A stretch of DNA of 64,000 bases from Phycisphaerae bacterium (GTDB lineage: Bacteria > Planctomycetota > Phycisphaerae > UBA1845), in the NCBI GenBank assembly GCA_029260215.1, contig JAJDDQ010000066.1, positions 124,001-188,000 of the forward strand. The letters run 5' to 3'. The notes beneath the pieces are model-generated. The model did no database searches and was not told the origin of the DNA. It worked only from the letters and a program-made list of their open reading frames with translations. The position numbers and the translations under genes are program-made. Below are positions 17,828 through 26,183 of the stretch, one piece after another; within the stretch, counting starts at the first letter, position 1, and each line of letters opens with the position of its first letter.

Positions 17828-19504
17828 ATGAGTAACAGTATCAAGGCATGCAGTATTCTGATTTTTGCAATTTTGCCTGCTATCGTGTCGGCGACCGGTC
17901 ATGACACTGTCGAGCATCAGGGCGTTGTCGCTGTCGATGGCGAGCGGTTTACAGGGCAGGGTACGTTTCGATTTGCCGTGGTCGATCTCGACGGCGATCT
18001 CTATCGTTGGACGAGTGACGGCAGCGCTGTGACCCACCCCAATCCGCCGACGGACGGGGTGTCGGTAACCGTTGTCAATGGAGTGTTTCGCGTCGCGCTC
18101 GGGGATACGACGCTTACGAACATGACGGCATTCCCGGCCAACGCACTCGACGACGACAACGTTGTGCTGCGCGTCTGGTTTGACGACGGGAACGGAAACG
18201 GCCTCCATGTTCTCTCGCCCGACGTTGTATTCCGAAGCACGCCGCGGGCGTTGCGGGCGGCGGAGGCGCTGCGCCTGCCTAATGTTATTGTGGACGACGC
18301 AACAGGGAACGTCGGTATTGGATCAGCTGCGGGCGATGGAGAAGGTGCTCATTTGGCCCTTGCCGGCGTGGGCGAAGAGCCTGTGGCGGAGTCGAGCATT
18401 GGTTGGAATATCGAAGTCGACGATGCGAATGACTTTCGTATTTATCGCGGGGGCGAGGCGTCGGCTTTTACGATCACCGAAGATGATTTGTCCCTGCTTG
18501 TCGGCGGGGGCAATGTCGGCATTGGTGTGACCAATCCCGGAGATCGACTGACCGTTTCGGGTGTTGTCCGCTCGACATCGGGCGGGTTTCGTTTTCCGAA
18601 TGGTGACACACAAGCCGTGCCCGCGTTCGGTGACGGCCACTCGCTCGACGCTGCCGATGGCAATCCGACGAATTCTGTGTTTGTAGCCAACTCGGGTGTC
18701 GTCGGCATCAGGACGACAAGTCCGGCGACAGGTGCGGCGCACATCGTCGGTTCGGGTGGAGGTTTCTTAAACGGGCCTAATTTTTGCACTACACTTATCG
18801 ACAACACAAATGTTCCATCCCAATTCATTTTCGGTGCCAATGTTCTTCAATTGCAGACGCAGTTCAGCACGGTGCCCAATACGGGCGTCAATTTTGTCAC
18901 TTTTTATGATTCCGGGAATCAAGCTATTGGCGCTATTGAGGGGAATAACAACAACGGGGTCATCTATAAGAGCGGCTCCGCTGACTTCGCCGAGTTCTTG
19001 CCCAGGATGTACCGCGACGAGGTCATCGAGCCGGGCGACATCGTCGGAATACATGGCGGCTTGGTTACCAAGACTGTTGAAGGCGCGGACTTCGTTCTGG
19101 TGGCCAGCACAGCGCCCGTGGTCCTCGGCAATGCCCCGTCGGATGAAGAAGACCAGGGTGCCTTTGTCATGGTGGCCATGCTGGGACAGACGCCCGTGAA
19201 TGTTCGGGGTGTCGTTGAATCCGGCGATTTCATCGTAGCCGGGGCGGGCGACGGCGGCGGAATTGTAATCAAACCGCAAAACTTCAAGGTGGAGGACGCG
19301 CATCGGGTCATCGGTCGGGCTTGGGAAGCGTCTGGCGAGGCGAGCCTCAAACAGGTCAACACGTCTATAGGTCTGGGCGTTGGCGCGTTCGTCGAACAAC
19401 TTGCCGATGTGGTGGCTGAGCGTGATGCGAGCATTCGGCGCATCGACGATTTGGAAGCCAGACTCGGACGCCTGGAAGCGATGCTTCAAGACGGGGGGCG
19501 ATGA
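17828..19504 (+). CDS. Secreted tail-fibre-like protein, paralogue of the preceding gene
   Basis: The frame is open from ATG 17741, which overlaps the previous stop, and GTG 17789 follows an AGGGGGAA. ATG 17828, after GGAAAGGGA, gives the cleanest signal peptide (MSNSIKACSILIFAILPAIVSA), so I use it; 558 aa. The N-module matches the upstream protein (EHQGVVAVDGERFTGQG, VLRVWFDDGNGNGLH). Short GIGVTNPGDRLTVSG fibre repeats follow, then the C-terminal SADFAEFLPR...GDIVGIHGG domain (Peptidase_G2-like, moderate confidence), and a terminal coiled coil (RDASIRRIDDLEARLGRLEA). Side-by-side paralogy implies tandem duplication. Substrate or partner unknown. Confidence 0.72.
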   Translation: MSNSIKACSILIFAILPAIVSATGHDTVEHQGVVAVDGERFTGQGTFRFAVVDLDGDLYRWTSDGSAVTHPNPPTDGVSVTVVNGVFRVALGDTTLTNMTAFPANALDDDNVVLRVWFDDGNGNGLHVLSPDVVFRSTPRALRAAEALRLPNVIVDDATGNVGIGSAAGDGEGAHLALAGVGEEPVAESSIGWNIEVDDANDFRIYRGGEASAFTITEDDLSLLVGGGNVGIGVTNPGDRLTVSGVVRSTSGGFRFPNGDTQAVPAFGDGHSLDAADGNPTNSVFVANSGVVGIRTTSPATGAAHIVGSGGGFLNGPNFCTTLIDNTNVPSQFIFGANVLQLQTQFSTVPNTGVNFVTFYDSGNQAIGAIEGNNNNGVIYKSGSADFAEFLPRMYRDEVIEPGDIVGIHGGLVTKTVEGADFVLVASTAPVVLGNAPSDEEDQGAFVMVAMLGQTPVNVRGVVESGDFIVAGAGDGGGIVIKPQNFKVEDAHRVIGRAWEASGEASLKQVNTSIGLGVGAFVEQLADVVAERDASIRRIDDLEARLGRLEAMLQDGGR

Positions 19505-19607
19505 CGCGCCCCGTCTGCGAGTTCGCACCCGACCGGCTCTGCGACGGTCATGGCGCGGCTGGGTAGTCAGAACGAATCAAGAAGACATCGGTTTCTCGTC
19601 GTCGATT

Positions 19608-21383
19608 ATGAAGAATCTTCTGTTCGCTATTTACGTGTCCACGCTGCTCACTCTTGCCGCTTGCACACCGCCGGATTTGATGCCTGACGACAGCGGGGGT
19701 GTGGATGTATTCGAACCCCTCCCGAAACCGGAATGTCCTGCCGACGAATTCCACTGGCAACCACTCCGCGCCGCCGGAGAGACTGCATTCGCCGAGACGG
19801 AGGCTGTTCGTGCTCTTGCAACGTTTGACGACGGCAGCGGTCCGGCGTTGTTTGTCGGCGGTAGGTTTCAGGAGTTCGGCGGGGTGGCAGCGGCCAACAT
19901 CGCGCGTTGGGACGGAGAGTCCTTCACCCCCTTGGGCGAAGGCCTCAACAGCGCCGTGTTCGCCTTGGCTGTCTACGATGACGGGCGAGGCACTGCGTTG
20001 TACGCCGGCGGTGAGTTTACCGTAGCGGGGGGTGTTCCCTCGTTCTTCATGGCTCGCTGGGATGGCCAATCCTGGAGCACGCTCGGTGAATCCCGGTGCG
20101 AGGAACTGACTGCTTCCGATTGTGCGTTGGCAGGGGGCGTCGCTCAGCAAGCTGGCACAACCTGCGATATGTTGGCCTGCCCGAACGCACCAGCCGAGGC
20201 GTGCTGCGCGAGTTCGTTCGGTGCCTCCGCGGAATGCCTCGAAATCCCCCGCGACATTTGCAACGAGATTGGCGGCCTGCCACTCGGCTCCGACACGTTC
20301 TGCGCAACGAGCGGCTGCGACGCTGGCGAGCCGTCAGCCTGCTGTCTTTCAACCGGCACATGCACTGATGCCAGTTCGTCGGCCTGCACAGTCCTTGGCG
20401 GCCTCTCGCTCGGGTCGGGAACACAATGCGCGTCCGTCGATTGCTCGGATTCCGAAACGACCGCCTGCTGCATGCCCAGCGGGCTGTGTACGGACGTGGT
20501 CGCTTCCGCATGTCTTGCGAGCGGCGGCGCTGTGCTGGGGCCGGACACGCGCTGCGCAGACGATGCCTGCCCCGACGTTTCCACGCGAGCATGCTGTCTC
20601 AACACACCCTTGAACGGCCCCGTCACGGCGATGGCTGTGTACGACGACGGAGACGGCCAAGCATTGTATGTCGGCGGTGTGTTCGATACGGCTGGTTCGA
20701 TTGAATTGAACAACGTCGCCCGCTGGGACGGGCGAACGTATACGCCCTTGGGCGAAGGCACAGCTGGTGCGGTGTTCGCCATCACTGTCTACAACGACGG
20801 TCGCGGAAACGCCTTGTATGTCGGCGGTGCGTTTCCAATCGCGGGGACAGCTACGGTCAACGGCCTGGCACGCTGGGACGGCGAGAATTGGTCCGCGTTG
20901 AATCAGGGGCTGAGCAGCGCGGTGCTCGCCCTCACGGTACAGACCACCGAGTCGGAGGACTTTCTCGTAGTCGGGGGGGCGTTTGAAATCGCCGGCGGCG
21001 TTGAAGCCAATCGCATCGCAGTCTGGGACGGCAATATCTGGGCCTCGCTCGGCGACGGTTTGGACGGGTCGGTCTCGTCCGTTGTGATTTTCGATGAGGG
21101 CGACGGGCCTCGACTTTTTGCCGGCGGCGAGTTCTCAGCGGCTGGCGACGGGGTGGATGCGTCGAATGTCGCCCGCTGGGATGGCCAATCGTGGAGCGCT
21201 CTGTCCGGTGAATTGGACGGCAGCGTGTCAGCGATTGCTTCGTTCGGTAGCGAATCCGACCTGTCGTTGATCTTCGCGGGCGAATTCACCCAAGCTGACG
21301 GCGAGGATTCCCAACGGCTCGCGCGTTGGACATGCAACGCTCCGGACGATGAGCCGGGCGATCCCGCTGCGGATGCGCCGTGA
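19608..21383 (+). CDS. Lipoprotein with beta-propeller repeats interrupted by a Cys-rich module
   Basis: The chosen start ATG 19608 gives a classical lipoprotein signal (MKNLLFAIYVSTLLTLAAC; lipobox LAAC); no strong ribosome site is visible. The 591-aa product carries blades of the form ARWDGxxWxxLGEGLNxxVxALxVYDDGxGxALYxGG, about seven in all, as in Kelch- or delta-60-like propellers. Between two blades sits a block of roughly 170 residues with about five CCxxxGxC...C...GGxxLGxxTxC units (nt about 20092-20610). The block is inserted between the LGE and LNG residues of one blade repeat, so the propeller continues in register afterwards. Probably outer-membrane-anchored; function unknown. It follows the fibre genes on the same strand. 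Confidence 0.78.
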   Translation: MKNLLFAIYVSTLLTLAACTPPDLMPDDSGGVDVFEPLPKPECPADEFHWQPLRAAGETAFAETEAVRALATFDDGSGPALFVGGRFQEFGGVAAANIARWDGESFTPLGEGLNSAVFALAVYDDGRGTALYAGGEFTVAGGVPSFFMARWDGQSWSTLGESRCEELTASDCALAGGVAQQAGTTCDMLACPNAPAEACCASSFGASAECLEIPRDICNEIGGLPLGSDTFCATSGCDAGEPSACCLSTGTCTDASSSACTVLGGLSLGSGTQCASVDCSDSETTACCMPSGLCTDVVASACLASGGAVLGPDTRCADDACPDVSTRACCLNTPLNGPVTAMAVYDDGDGQALYVGGVFDTAGSIELNNVARWDGRTYTPLGEGTAGAVFAITVYNDGRGNALYVGGAFPIAGTATVNGLARWDGENWSALNQGLSSAVLALTVQTTESEDFLVVGGAFEIAGGVEANRIAVWDGNIWASLGDGLDGSVSSVVIFDEGDGPRLFAGGEFSAAGDGVDASNVARWDGQSWSALSGELDGSVSAIASFGSESDLSLIFAGEFTQADGEDSQRLARWTCNAPDDEPGDPAADAP

Positions 21384-21810
21384 CGTCGATGTGTCGCCGG
21401 CTTGCGTTTCCGCTTTCAGATTTCCGCCGCAATCGTGCATCGTTTCCCAGGTTGTGAGTTTCTTGCGCCGTCCGAAATTGTGCGATCGTCAAAAATCGTA
21501 AGTGAGAAATTTGCAATTGCACAAATAGCGGGATCGTTGGTCGAATACGCTTCTGGTCGATCCGAAAACGCGGATTGTTACGCGGTTTGTGTGTAATCTT
21601 GTAATTCTTGTGCATGTTGTTTTTTGCGATTGCATGAAATCGGATTGTGAAGAAAAAACCCCATCGAACCAGCCGCCGTGTGCTATCGTTTAGATAGGTG
21701 CCGATACCCATGTCAGACGGGCAGGGTGCGCGCCGGTTGGATTTGACGAGCGCATCGTTTCGTCCGAAGGTATCGCCATCAATAACCGCTTCGAACGGAG
21801 GTTGGCAGCC
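21384..21810 (+). other. Intergenic region upstream of ilvE
   Basis: This 427-nt gap has no convincing gene. Its middle (about 21470-21660) is clearly more AT-rich than its surroundings and includes the palindrome TGCAATTGCA, so promoter elements for ilvE are likely here, but I could not pick a sure -35/-10 pair. It ends with the CGGAGG ribosome binding site of ilvE. Confidence 0.4.
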
Positions 21811-22920
21811 ATGACCATCAAATATATTCGTGACGAGGAACCCAATTTGACCCCGTGGGAATCCAGGGACGACGAGCCGATCAACGCGACCGATGACCGG
21901 GCTGGTCTCGATTGGGATCAGCTCGCGTTCGGCTACATCAAGACCGACTTCAACATCCGCTATACTTGGCGGGACGGTGCGTGGGATGGAGGCGTGCTGA
22001 CGGCCGACGAGACGATTCCGATCCACATGGCTGCGACCTGCCTGCATTATGGTCAGCAATGCTTTGAAGGGCTTAAAGCGTTTGAGACGGCCAATGGTGA
22101 TGTAACGGTTTTTCGCGTTGAGGAAAATGCGAAACGGATGGTTCGCTCGTGCAAGAAGGTTCTCATGGAGCCGCCGCCCGAGGACATGTTCATCGAGGCT
22201 GTTTATCGCGTGATCAACGCCAACAGACGGTTCGTGCCGCCCTACGGCAGCGGAGCCAGCCTGTACATTCGGCCTTTGATGCTCGGCGTCGGTCCGCAGG
22301 TCGGCGTTAAGCCGTCCACTGAGTATCTGTTCACGATTTTTGTTTTGCCGGTCGGTCCTTACTTCAAGGAAGGCTTCAAGCCCGTTGATCTCGTCGTCGA
22401 GGAGCTTATCGATCGGGCCGCTCCGCTTGGTGTCGGCGATGCCAAGGTGGGGGGGAACTACGCGGCGGGAATGCGGGCGTCCCTGTCCGCCAAGCAGCGG
22501 GGCTACACCGAAGTTCTCTATCTCGATGCGAAGCACAAGCGGTTCATCGACGAATCGGGGCCAGCCAACTTCTTCGCCATCACGCGTGAAGGGCGTTACG
22601 TTACGCCAAAGAGCACGTCGATTCTGGCGTCCATCACCAACGATTCTCTGTGCATACTCGCCGACGAAATGGGCTTGCGACCGGAACGCAGGCCTGTCGC
22701 CATCGAGGAGATTTTCAGCTTTCAGGAGGCTGGTTGTTGCGGCACGGCTGCGGTGATTACGCCGGTCGGCACGATCACCTACCGCGATCGGGAAATCAAT
22801 TATTGCCCCGACGGAGAACCCGGTCCGCATTGCACTGCGCTGTATCGAAAGTTGCAGGCGATTCAGGTGGGCGACGCACCGGACCCGCACGGCTGGATAT
22901 CCAAAGTGCCTCCGGCGTAG
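21811..22920 (+). CDS. ilvE: Branched-chain amino acid aminotransferase
   Basis: PLP-dependent fold-type IV transaminase that interconverts Leu, Ile and Val with their 2-oxo acids, using 2-oxoglutarate/glutamate; the last step of branched-chain biosynthesis. Start ATG 21811 lies 9 nt after CGGAGG (21796-21801); TTG 21802 is too close to that site. The 369-aa length fits the eukaryote-like type II BCAT subgroup. Diagnostic motifs: HYGQQCFEGLKAF, the PLP-lysine segment GDAKVGGNYA (Lys near residue 212), YLDAKHKRFIDESGPANFF, and the C-terminal EAGCCGTAAVITPVGTI. It has its own upstream gap and no ilv neighbours, so it is probably monocistronic. Confidence 0.95.
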   Translation: MTIKYIRDEEPNLTPWESRDDEPINATDDRAGLDWDQLAFGYIKTDFNIRYTWRDGAWDGGVLTADETIPIHMAATCLHYGQQCFEGLKAFETANGDVTVFRVEENAKRMVRSCKKVLMEPPPEDMFIEAVYRVINANRRFVPPYGSGASLYIRPLMLGVGPQVGVKPSTEYLFTIFVLPVGPYFKEGFKPVDLVVEELIDRAAPLGVGDAKVGGNYAAGMRASLSAKQRGYTEVLYLDAKHKRFIDESGPANFFAITREGRYVTPKSTSILASITNDSLCILADEMGLRPERRPVAIEEIFSFQEAGCCGTAAVITPVGTITYRDREINYCPDGEPGPHCTALYRKLQAIQVGDAPDPHGWISKVPPA

Positions 22921-23342
22921 CGCCACGTACATTTCGCTTGAAAGAGCGACGCACCTGTCGCGTGATCAGCCCTCAGCCGCACGTGTCGCGGGAATTCCTG
23001 CGCTCGTTCCTGCCTGCGGCGGGAGTGCCCAGCCTGGGCGTTGATGTCCGACGACATTCTTCCGAGCAATCTCGGGTATTTCTGGTACGGCGCGAAAAAA
23101 AAGACAAAATTGTGGGAAGAATGCGCGTCGCTGCGGCATCAAAAAAGGGGTGGAAGAGCCGGGTGGCGAAGCGTCGGAGAAGCGTTATGCCGAAAGAATC
23201 GGAGCGACAAGATATCGCGGTCAGTCGCGGCGCATTCGCGTCTGCATCCCTGTTCCTGCTTCGCTTGACCTTGTGTTCAACGTCGCCGCAACGCAGCCGC
23301 ATCACTCGCATGACCCGAGCCAAACCGAGTCGACACGGCTGA
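22921..23342 (+). other. Intergenic region between ilvE and the RsbU-like gene
   Basis: This 422-nt gap contains several overlapping short ORFs in different frames, but none has a ribosome site, a recognisable motif or protein-like composition. An A-rich stretch (about 23092-23110) may be promoter DNA. I see no tRNA or clear terminator. Confidence 0.4.
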
Positions 23343-24833
23343 ATGGTGGACACGGAAGAGAAGCTTGGAACCCGAGCGGAGGAATCGGCAGAGTCTGCGC
23401 GCCTGCGCTGGTGGAACACTCTGTCGTTTCGCGTGGGTCTTCTGGTCAACCTCACGGTCGTCATCGTCCTGGGCGTCTCCGAGACCCTGCAATACCAGAG
23501 CGAGCGTCACGCCCATGTGCTCGCCCTTGTGGATCGTCTTGCCGAAGAATCAAGAGTTCTTGTCGCCACACGGGCGTACCTCCACAGCGATGAAACTTAC
23601 GGTCATTTTCTTGACGACTATTGCAGCCAGATGGGGCCAGCCGCGTCGCCGGGGCATCACATCGCCGTTTTCGACGGTGAGGAGAACGTCGTGTTTCGCG
23701 CCCATTCACGTGCGAACCCGGCGTTGGAGCGGGCGATGGCAGCCATTGCCCCCGGAACCACCGGGCGATTCGATCACGACGGAGCTCGCTACGTAGGTGC
23801 CACCACCGACGCCGGAGGCGGTGAGCGGATTACGGTCGCCCAGTCACTCCGGCCGGTCGAAGCATTCCTGGCGAGGCAACGATCCGCCACCATTCTGAGC
23901 ACTTCGCTCTTGCTCGTTTTGATCTTCATCGTGACCACGATCGGATTGGTCGTCTGGCTGAGCGCCCCGTTGCACCGACTCGTTTCGGGGGTGGCCGCCA
24001 TTCGCCATCGCTGTTTTGAAACACGCGTGCGCGGTGTCGGAATGTCGGAATTAGGCCTGCTTGCCCAAGGTGTCAACAACATGGCACGCTCCCTCGAGGA
24101 TGTCGAGAACCGGCGGCGCGCCGAAATGAACGAGGCTCGGGATATCCAGCAGGGTCTGTTGCCAACCCATGCGGACGTGATCGACGGGTATGAACTGGCT
24201 GCCACGTTTCTACCGGCTGAAAGTGTCGGCGGCGACCTTTACGATGTGGTCGAAGGAGCCGACGGATCGGTTGTCCTTGCGGTGTTCGATGTCTCCGGCC
24301 ACGGCGTCTCCGCGGCGCTTTGTACCGCGCTGCTCCGAAACGTGCTCAGGCGTGAGATCGACGATCGTTCAAGCCTGACCGACGTCATGGATGAGTTGAA
24401 CAAAGCCTTTTTCGACATTGGGCAATCGGGCTATTTCGCGACTTGTGTGCTTGTGCGTTTGTTGACGTCCGGTGATTTGGAATACGTCAACGCGGGACAC
24501 GAGCCGGTTGCGGTTGTCCGGCGATCCGGCGACTTTCAGACCCTCGAAGGGGGCGGGCTGCCGCTCGGTGTCGAACGCGACACGCAGTTTGACGCGGGGA
24601 CCGCCCACCTCGAAAAGGGGGACCGCCTCTTCGTCTACACCGACGGGCTTCACGAAGTGTTTGACGACCACGGTGTCATCTTCGGCCGGCAGCGTCTGGC
24701 TCACGCCCTGGTGGATTCTGCCAGCGTGCCCGTGCGCGATCAACTGCACGCGGTCATCGATCAAGTGAGGAGCTACAACGGGCACGATGGATTCGACGAC
24801 GACGTTACACTCTTGTGTGCTTCCCGGCGATGA
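23343..24833 (+). CDS. Membrane-bound PP2C/SpoIIE-type serine phosphatase (RsbU-like) with HAMP domain
   Basis: Predicted sensor phosphatase that dephosphorylates a phospho-Ser protein, usually an anti-anti-sigma STAS factor, in partner-switching control of sigma factors. The 496-aa product has a transmembrane helix at about 27-46, a periplasmic sensor region to about 180, a second helix at about 183-205 (TSLLLVLIFIVTTIGLVVWL) and a HAMP region (PLHRLVSGVAAI...NNMARSLEDV). The catalytic SpoIIE domain spans about 265-495, with the metal-binding motifs ESVGGDLYDV, FDVSGHGVSAAL, YVNAGHEP, FVYTDGLHEV and FDDDVTLL all intact. No STAS, RsbW-like kinase or sigma gene is adjacent, so the target is unknown. 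A second phosphatase of this class is at 39016. Confidence 0.92.
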   Translation: MVDTEEKLGTRAEESAESARLRWWNTLSFRVGLLVNLTVVIVLGVSETLQYQSERHAHVLALVDRLAEESRVLVATRAYLHSDETYGHFLDDYCSQMGPAASPGHHIAVFDGEENVVFRAHSRANPALERAMAAIAPGTTGRFDHDGARYVGATTDAGGGERITVAQSLRPVEAFLARQRSATILSTSLLLVLIFIVTTIGLVVWLSAPLHRLVSGVAAIRHRCFETRVRGVGMSELGLLAQGVNNMARSLEDVENRRRAEMNEARDIQQGLLPTHADVIDGYELAATFLPAESVGGDLYDVVEGADGSVVLAVFDVSGHGVSAALCTALLRNVLRREIDDRSSLTDVMDELNKAFFDIGQSGYFATCVLVRLLTSGDLEYVNAGHEPVAVVRRSGDFQTLEGGGLPLGVERDTQFDAGTAHLEKGDRLFVYTDGLHEVFDDHGVIFGRQRLAHALVDSASVPVRDQLHAVIDQVRSYNGHDGFDDDVTLLCASRR

Positions 24834-24905
24834 TCGAGGCGTTACTGATGTCCGGTGTATCGCCGTTTTTCGTCTTGCCAATGCCATTGCGTGCCGTCGC
24901 GCGTA

Positions 24906-25039
24906 GGGTGCATCCAAATCTGGGTGGCACGGTTTGGCGCGGCCAGGCCGTGGAGCTCCGCAACTCCCACGGCCTACCGACTGCGCCGGTAGACCGTGCC
25001 ACCCAGCATTACGAATGGCCACCCGTATTGTGATGCCCC
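24906..25039 (+). repeat. Palindromic MITE-like element, copy A
   Basis: About 134 bp, near-palindromic over its whole length. The ends are GGGTGCATCC and the complement of ATGCCCC. The inner arms are GGCACGGTTTGGCG and CGCCGGTAGACCGTGCC, around a centre GGCCGTGGAGCTCC. It is about 90% identical to copy B at 25751-25886. No coding capacity; it has imperfect termini and no visible target duplication. Confidence 0.85.
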
Positions 25040-25127
25040 TTCGCACGTACGCGAAACGCGCGTGCTCTTGTTGCGCCTTGGGTGTTCGCATAGGCTTCTT
25101 CTTTCTCAACGGAGGCGGAGAAGGCGT

Positions 25128-25745
25128 GTGAGTGCGGAGTTGTCTCTTACCAACAAGTCGGCGGATGAATTACTCGGCTCGCTGCTCGTCCTGGCCCGTT
25201 CGATCAACCATGTTCTCGAAAAGCGAACGGTTCAGGAATCGACTCGTTTGCCTCTTTCTGTCTCGAAGGTTCAACTCCTGCGGCTGCTGGAACAAGGGGG
25301 CGAGCAAAATTCAACACAGATCGCCCGCTACCTCTGCGTCAGCAAGCCGGCTGTCACACAGATGCTCGACGCGCTGGTTCGTGCCAAACTCGTTGTGCGC
25401 AAAACACAGGTTCGCGACCGTCGCGAAGTCGGCTTGAATCTTACTGCCGATGGAAAGAAAACGATTCGTGACATTCGTCGCAAGCAGAAGCAGTTCGCAC
25501 GCTCTGCCGTACGCGAGTTTGCCGACCGGGATGTTCAGCAGATGATCGCCATGATGAAGCGCACCGCCGCCGGGCTGGTTTCCGCCGATCGCTCGTTCGA
25601 CGATTTTTGCCTGCAATGCACCGCACACGGCGACGGTGTGTGCATTCTCGCGGTCGGCAAAGCCGGTTGCCCGTTCACGCAACACGCGGAACAGGCACCG
25701 AATTCCACCCCAAAGCCCCCCAAACCCAAGCGTTCGCGGTCCTAA
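25128..25745 (+). CDS. MarR-family transcriptional regulator with C-terminal cysteine cluster
   Basis: Start GTG 25128 follows GGAGGCGGAGAAGG (25111-25124) and gives 205 aa. Residues about 10-150 form a MarR-type winged helix: the recognition region (TQIARYLCVSKPAVTQMLDALVR) is followed by the wing, where VRKTQVRDRREVGLNLTADG is a typical DRRE wing. After the dimerisation helix there is a C-terminal extension with four cysteines (DDFCLQC, GDGVC, AGCPF), then a Pro/Lys tail. The extension could bind metal or an Fe-S cluster, or sense redox; that is inference. The gene is flanked by two copies of the same palindromic element, and copy B is inserted at the stop codon. Target genes unknown; no divergent partner is seen. 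Confidence 0.85.
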   Translation: MSAELSLTNKSADELLGSLLVLARSINHVLEKRTVQESTRLPLSVSKVQLLRLLEQGGEQNSTQIARYLCVSKPAVTQMLDALVRAKLVVRKTQVRDRREVGLNLTADGKKTIRDIRRKQKQFARSAVREFADRDVQQMIAMMKRTAAGLVSADRSFDDFCLQCTAHGDGVCILAVGKAGCPFTQHAEQAPNSTPKPPKPKRSRS

Positions 25746-25750
25746 TAATT

Positions 25751-25886
25751 GGGTGCATCCCAATCTGGGTGGCACGGTCTGGCGCAGCCAGGCCGTGGAG
25801 CTCCGCAACGCCCACGGCCTACCGACTACGCCGGTAAACCGTGCCACCCTGCACTGCGAATGGCCACCCGTTTTGGGATGCACCCC
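25751..25886 (+). repeat. Palindromic MITE-like element, copy B, with target-site duplication
   Basis: About 136 bp. Terminal inverted repeats GGGTGCATCCCAA and TTGGGATGCACCC are perfect; the inner arms match copy A. It is flanked by TAATAAT at 25743-25749 and again at 25887-25893 (CCTAATAAT if the shared Cs are counted). This looks like a target-site duplication, and the left copy includes the TAA stop of the MarR gene. Confidence 0.88.
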
Positions 25887-25980
25887 TAATAATCCGCACA
25901 CCGGCCGCTTCGTTGACCCGCATTGACCGCGCGCGTACCATCCACGCCCCGTAGCCGGTGGCCGAGGCCGGAAAGACGTC

Positions 25981-26082
25981 TCCCCTCCTTGCGAAGGAGG
26001 GGCCGGGGGAGGTTCTTTTCGCGGAATGAAATGTCGCCCTGGTCCAGCCCCCCGGTATTCCCCTTCTTGTGAAGGGGGAAGA
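25981..26082 (+). repeat. Double-hairpin repeat (CCCCTCCTT/AAGGAGGGG type)
   Basis: Two strong hairpins bound a unit of about 100 bp: CCCCTCCTTGCGAAGGAGGGG (25982-26002, 9-bp stem) and the TTCCCCTTC/GAAGGGGGAA hairpin (26058-26080). A related unit in the opposite orientation is at 56735-56858. Together with copy B it fills the 25746-26183 gap, which holds no gene. Confidence 0.7.
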
Positions 26083-26183
26083 AGTGTTCCACTCTGTAAC
26101 GGGGAAGAAGGCCATTCTCTGTCGTCGAGAGGGAACGGAAAATAGACAAGCGTTGCATGAGGCTGAAGGGTAACGGCAGTTCC

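Noticed and set aside
21286-22932. Minus-strand frame of 548 codons over ilvE
   Set aside because: It runs through ilvE and two gene ends with no recognisable motif; ilvE is certain.
22650-23342. Plus-strand frame extending past ilvE towards the RsbU-like gene
   Set aside because: Its first part overlaps ilvE in another frame and the rest is basic, motif-free sequence without a ribosome site.
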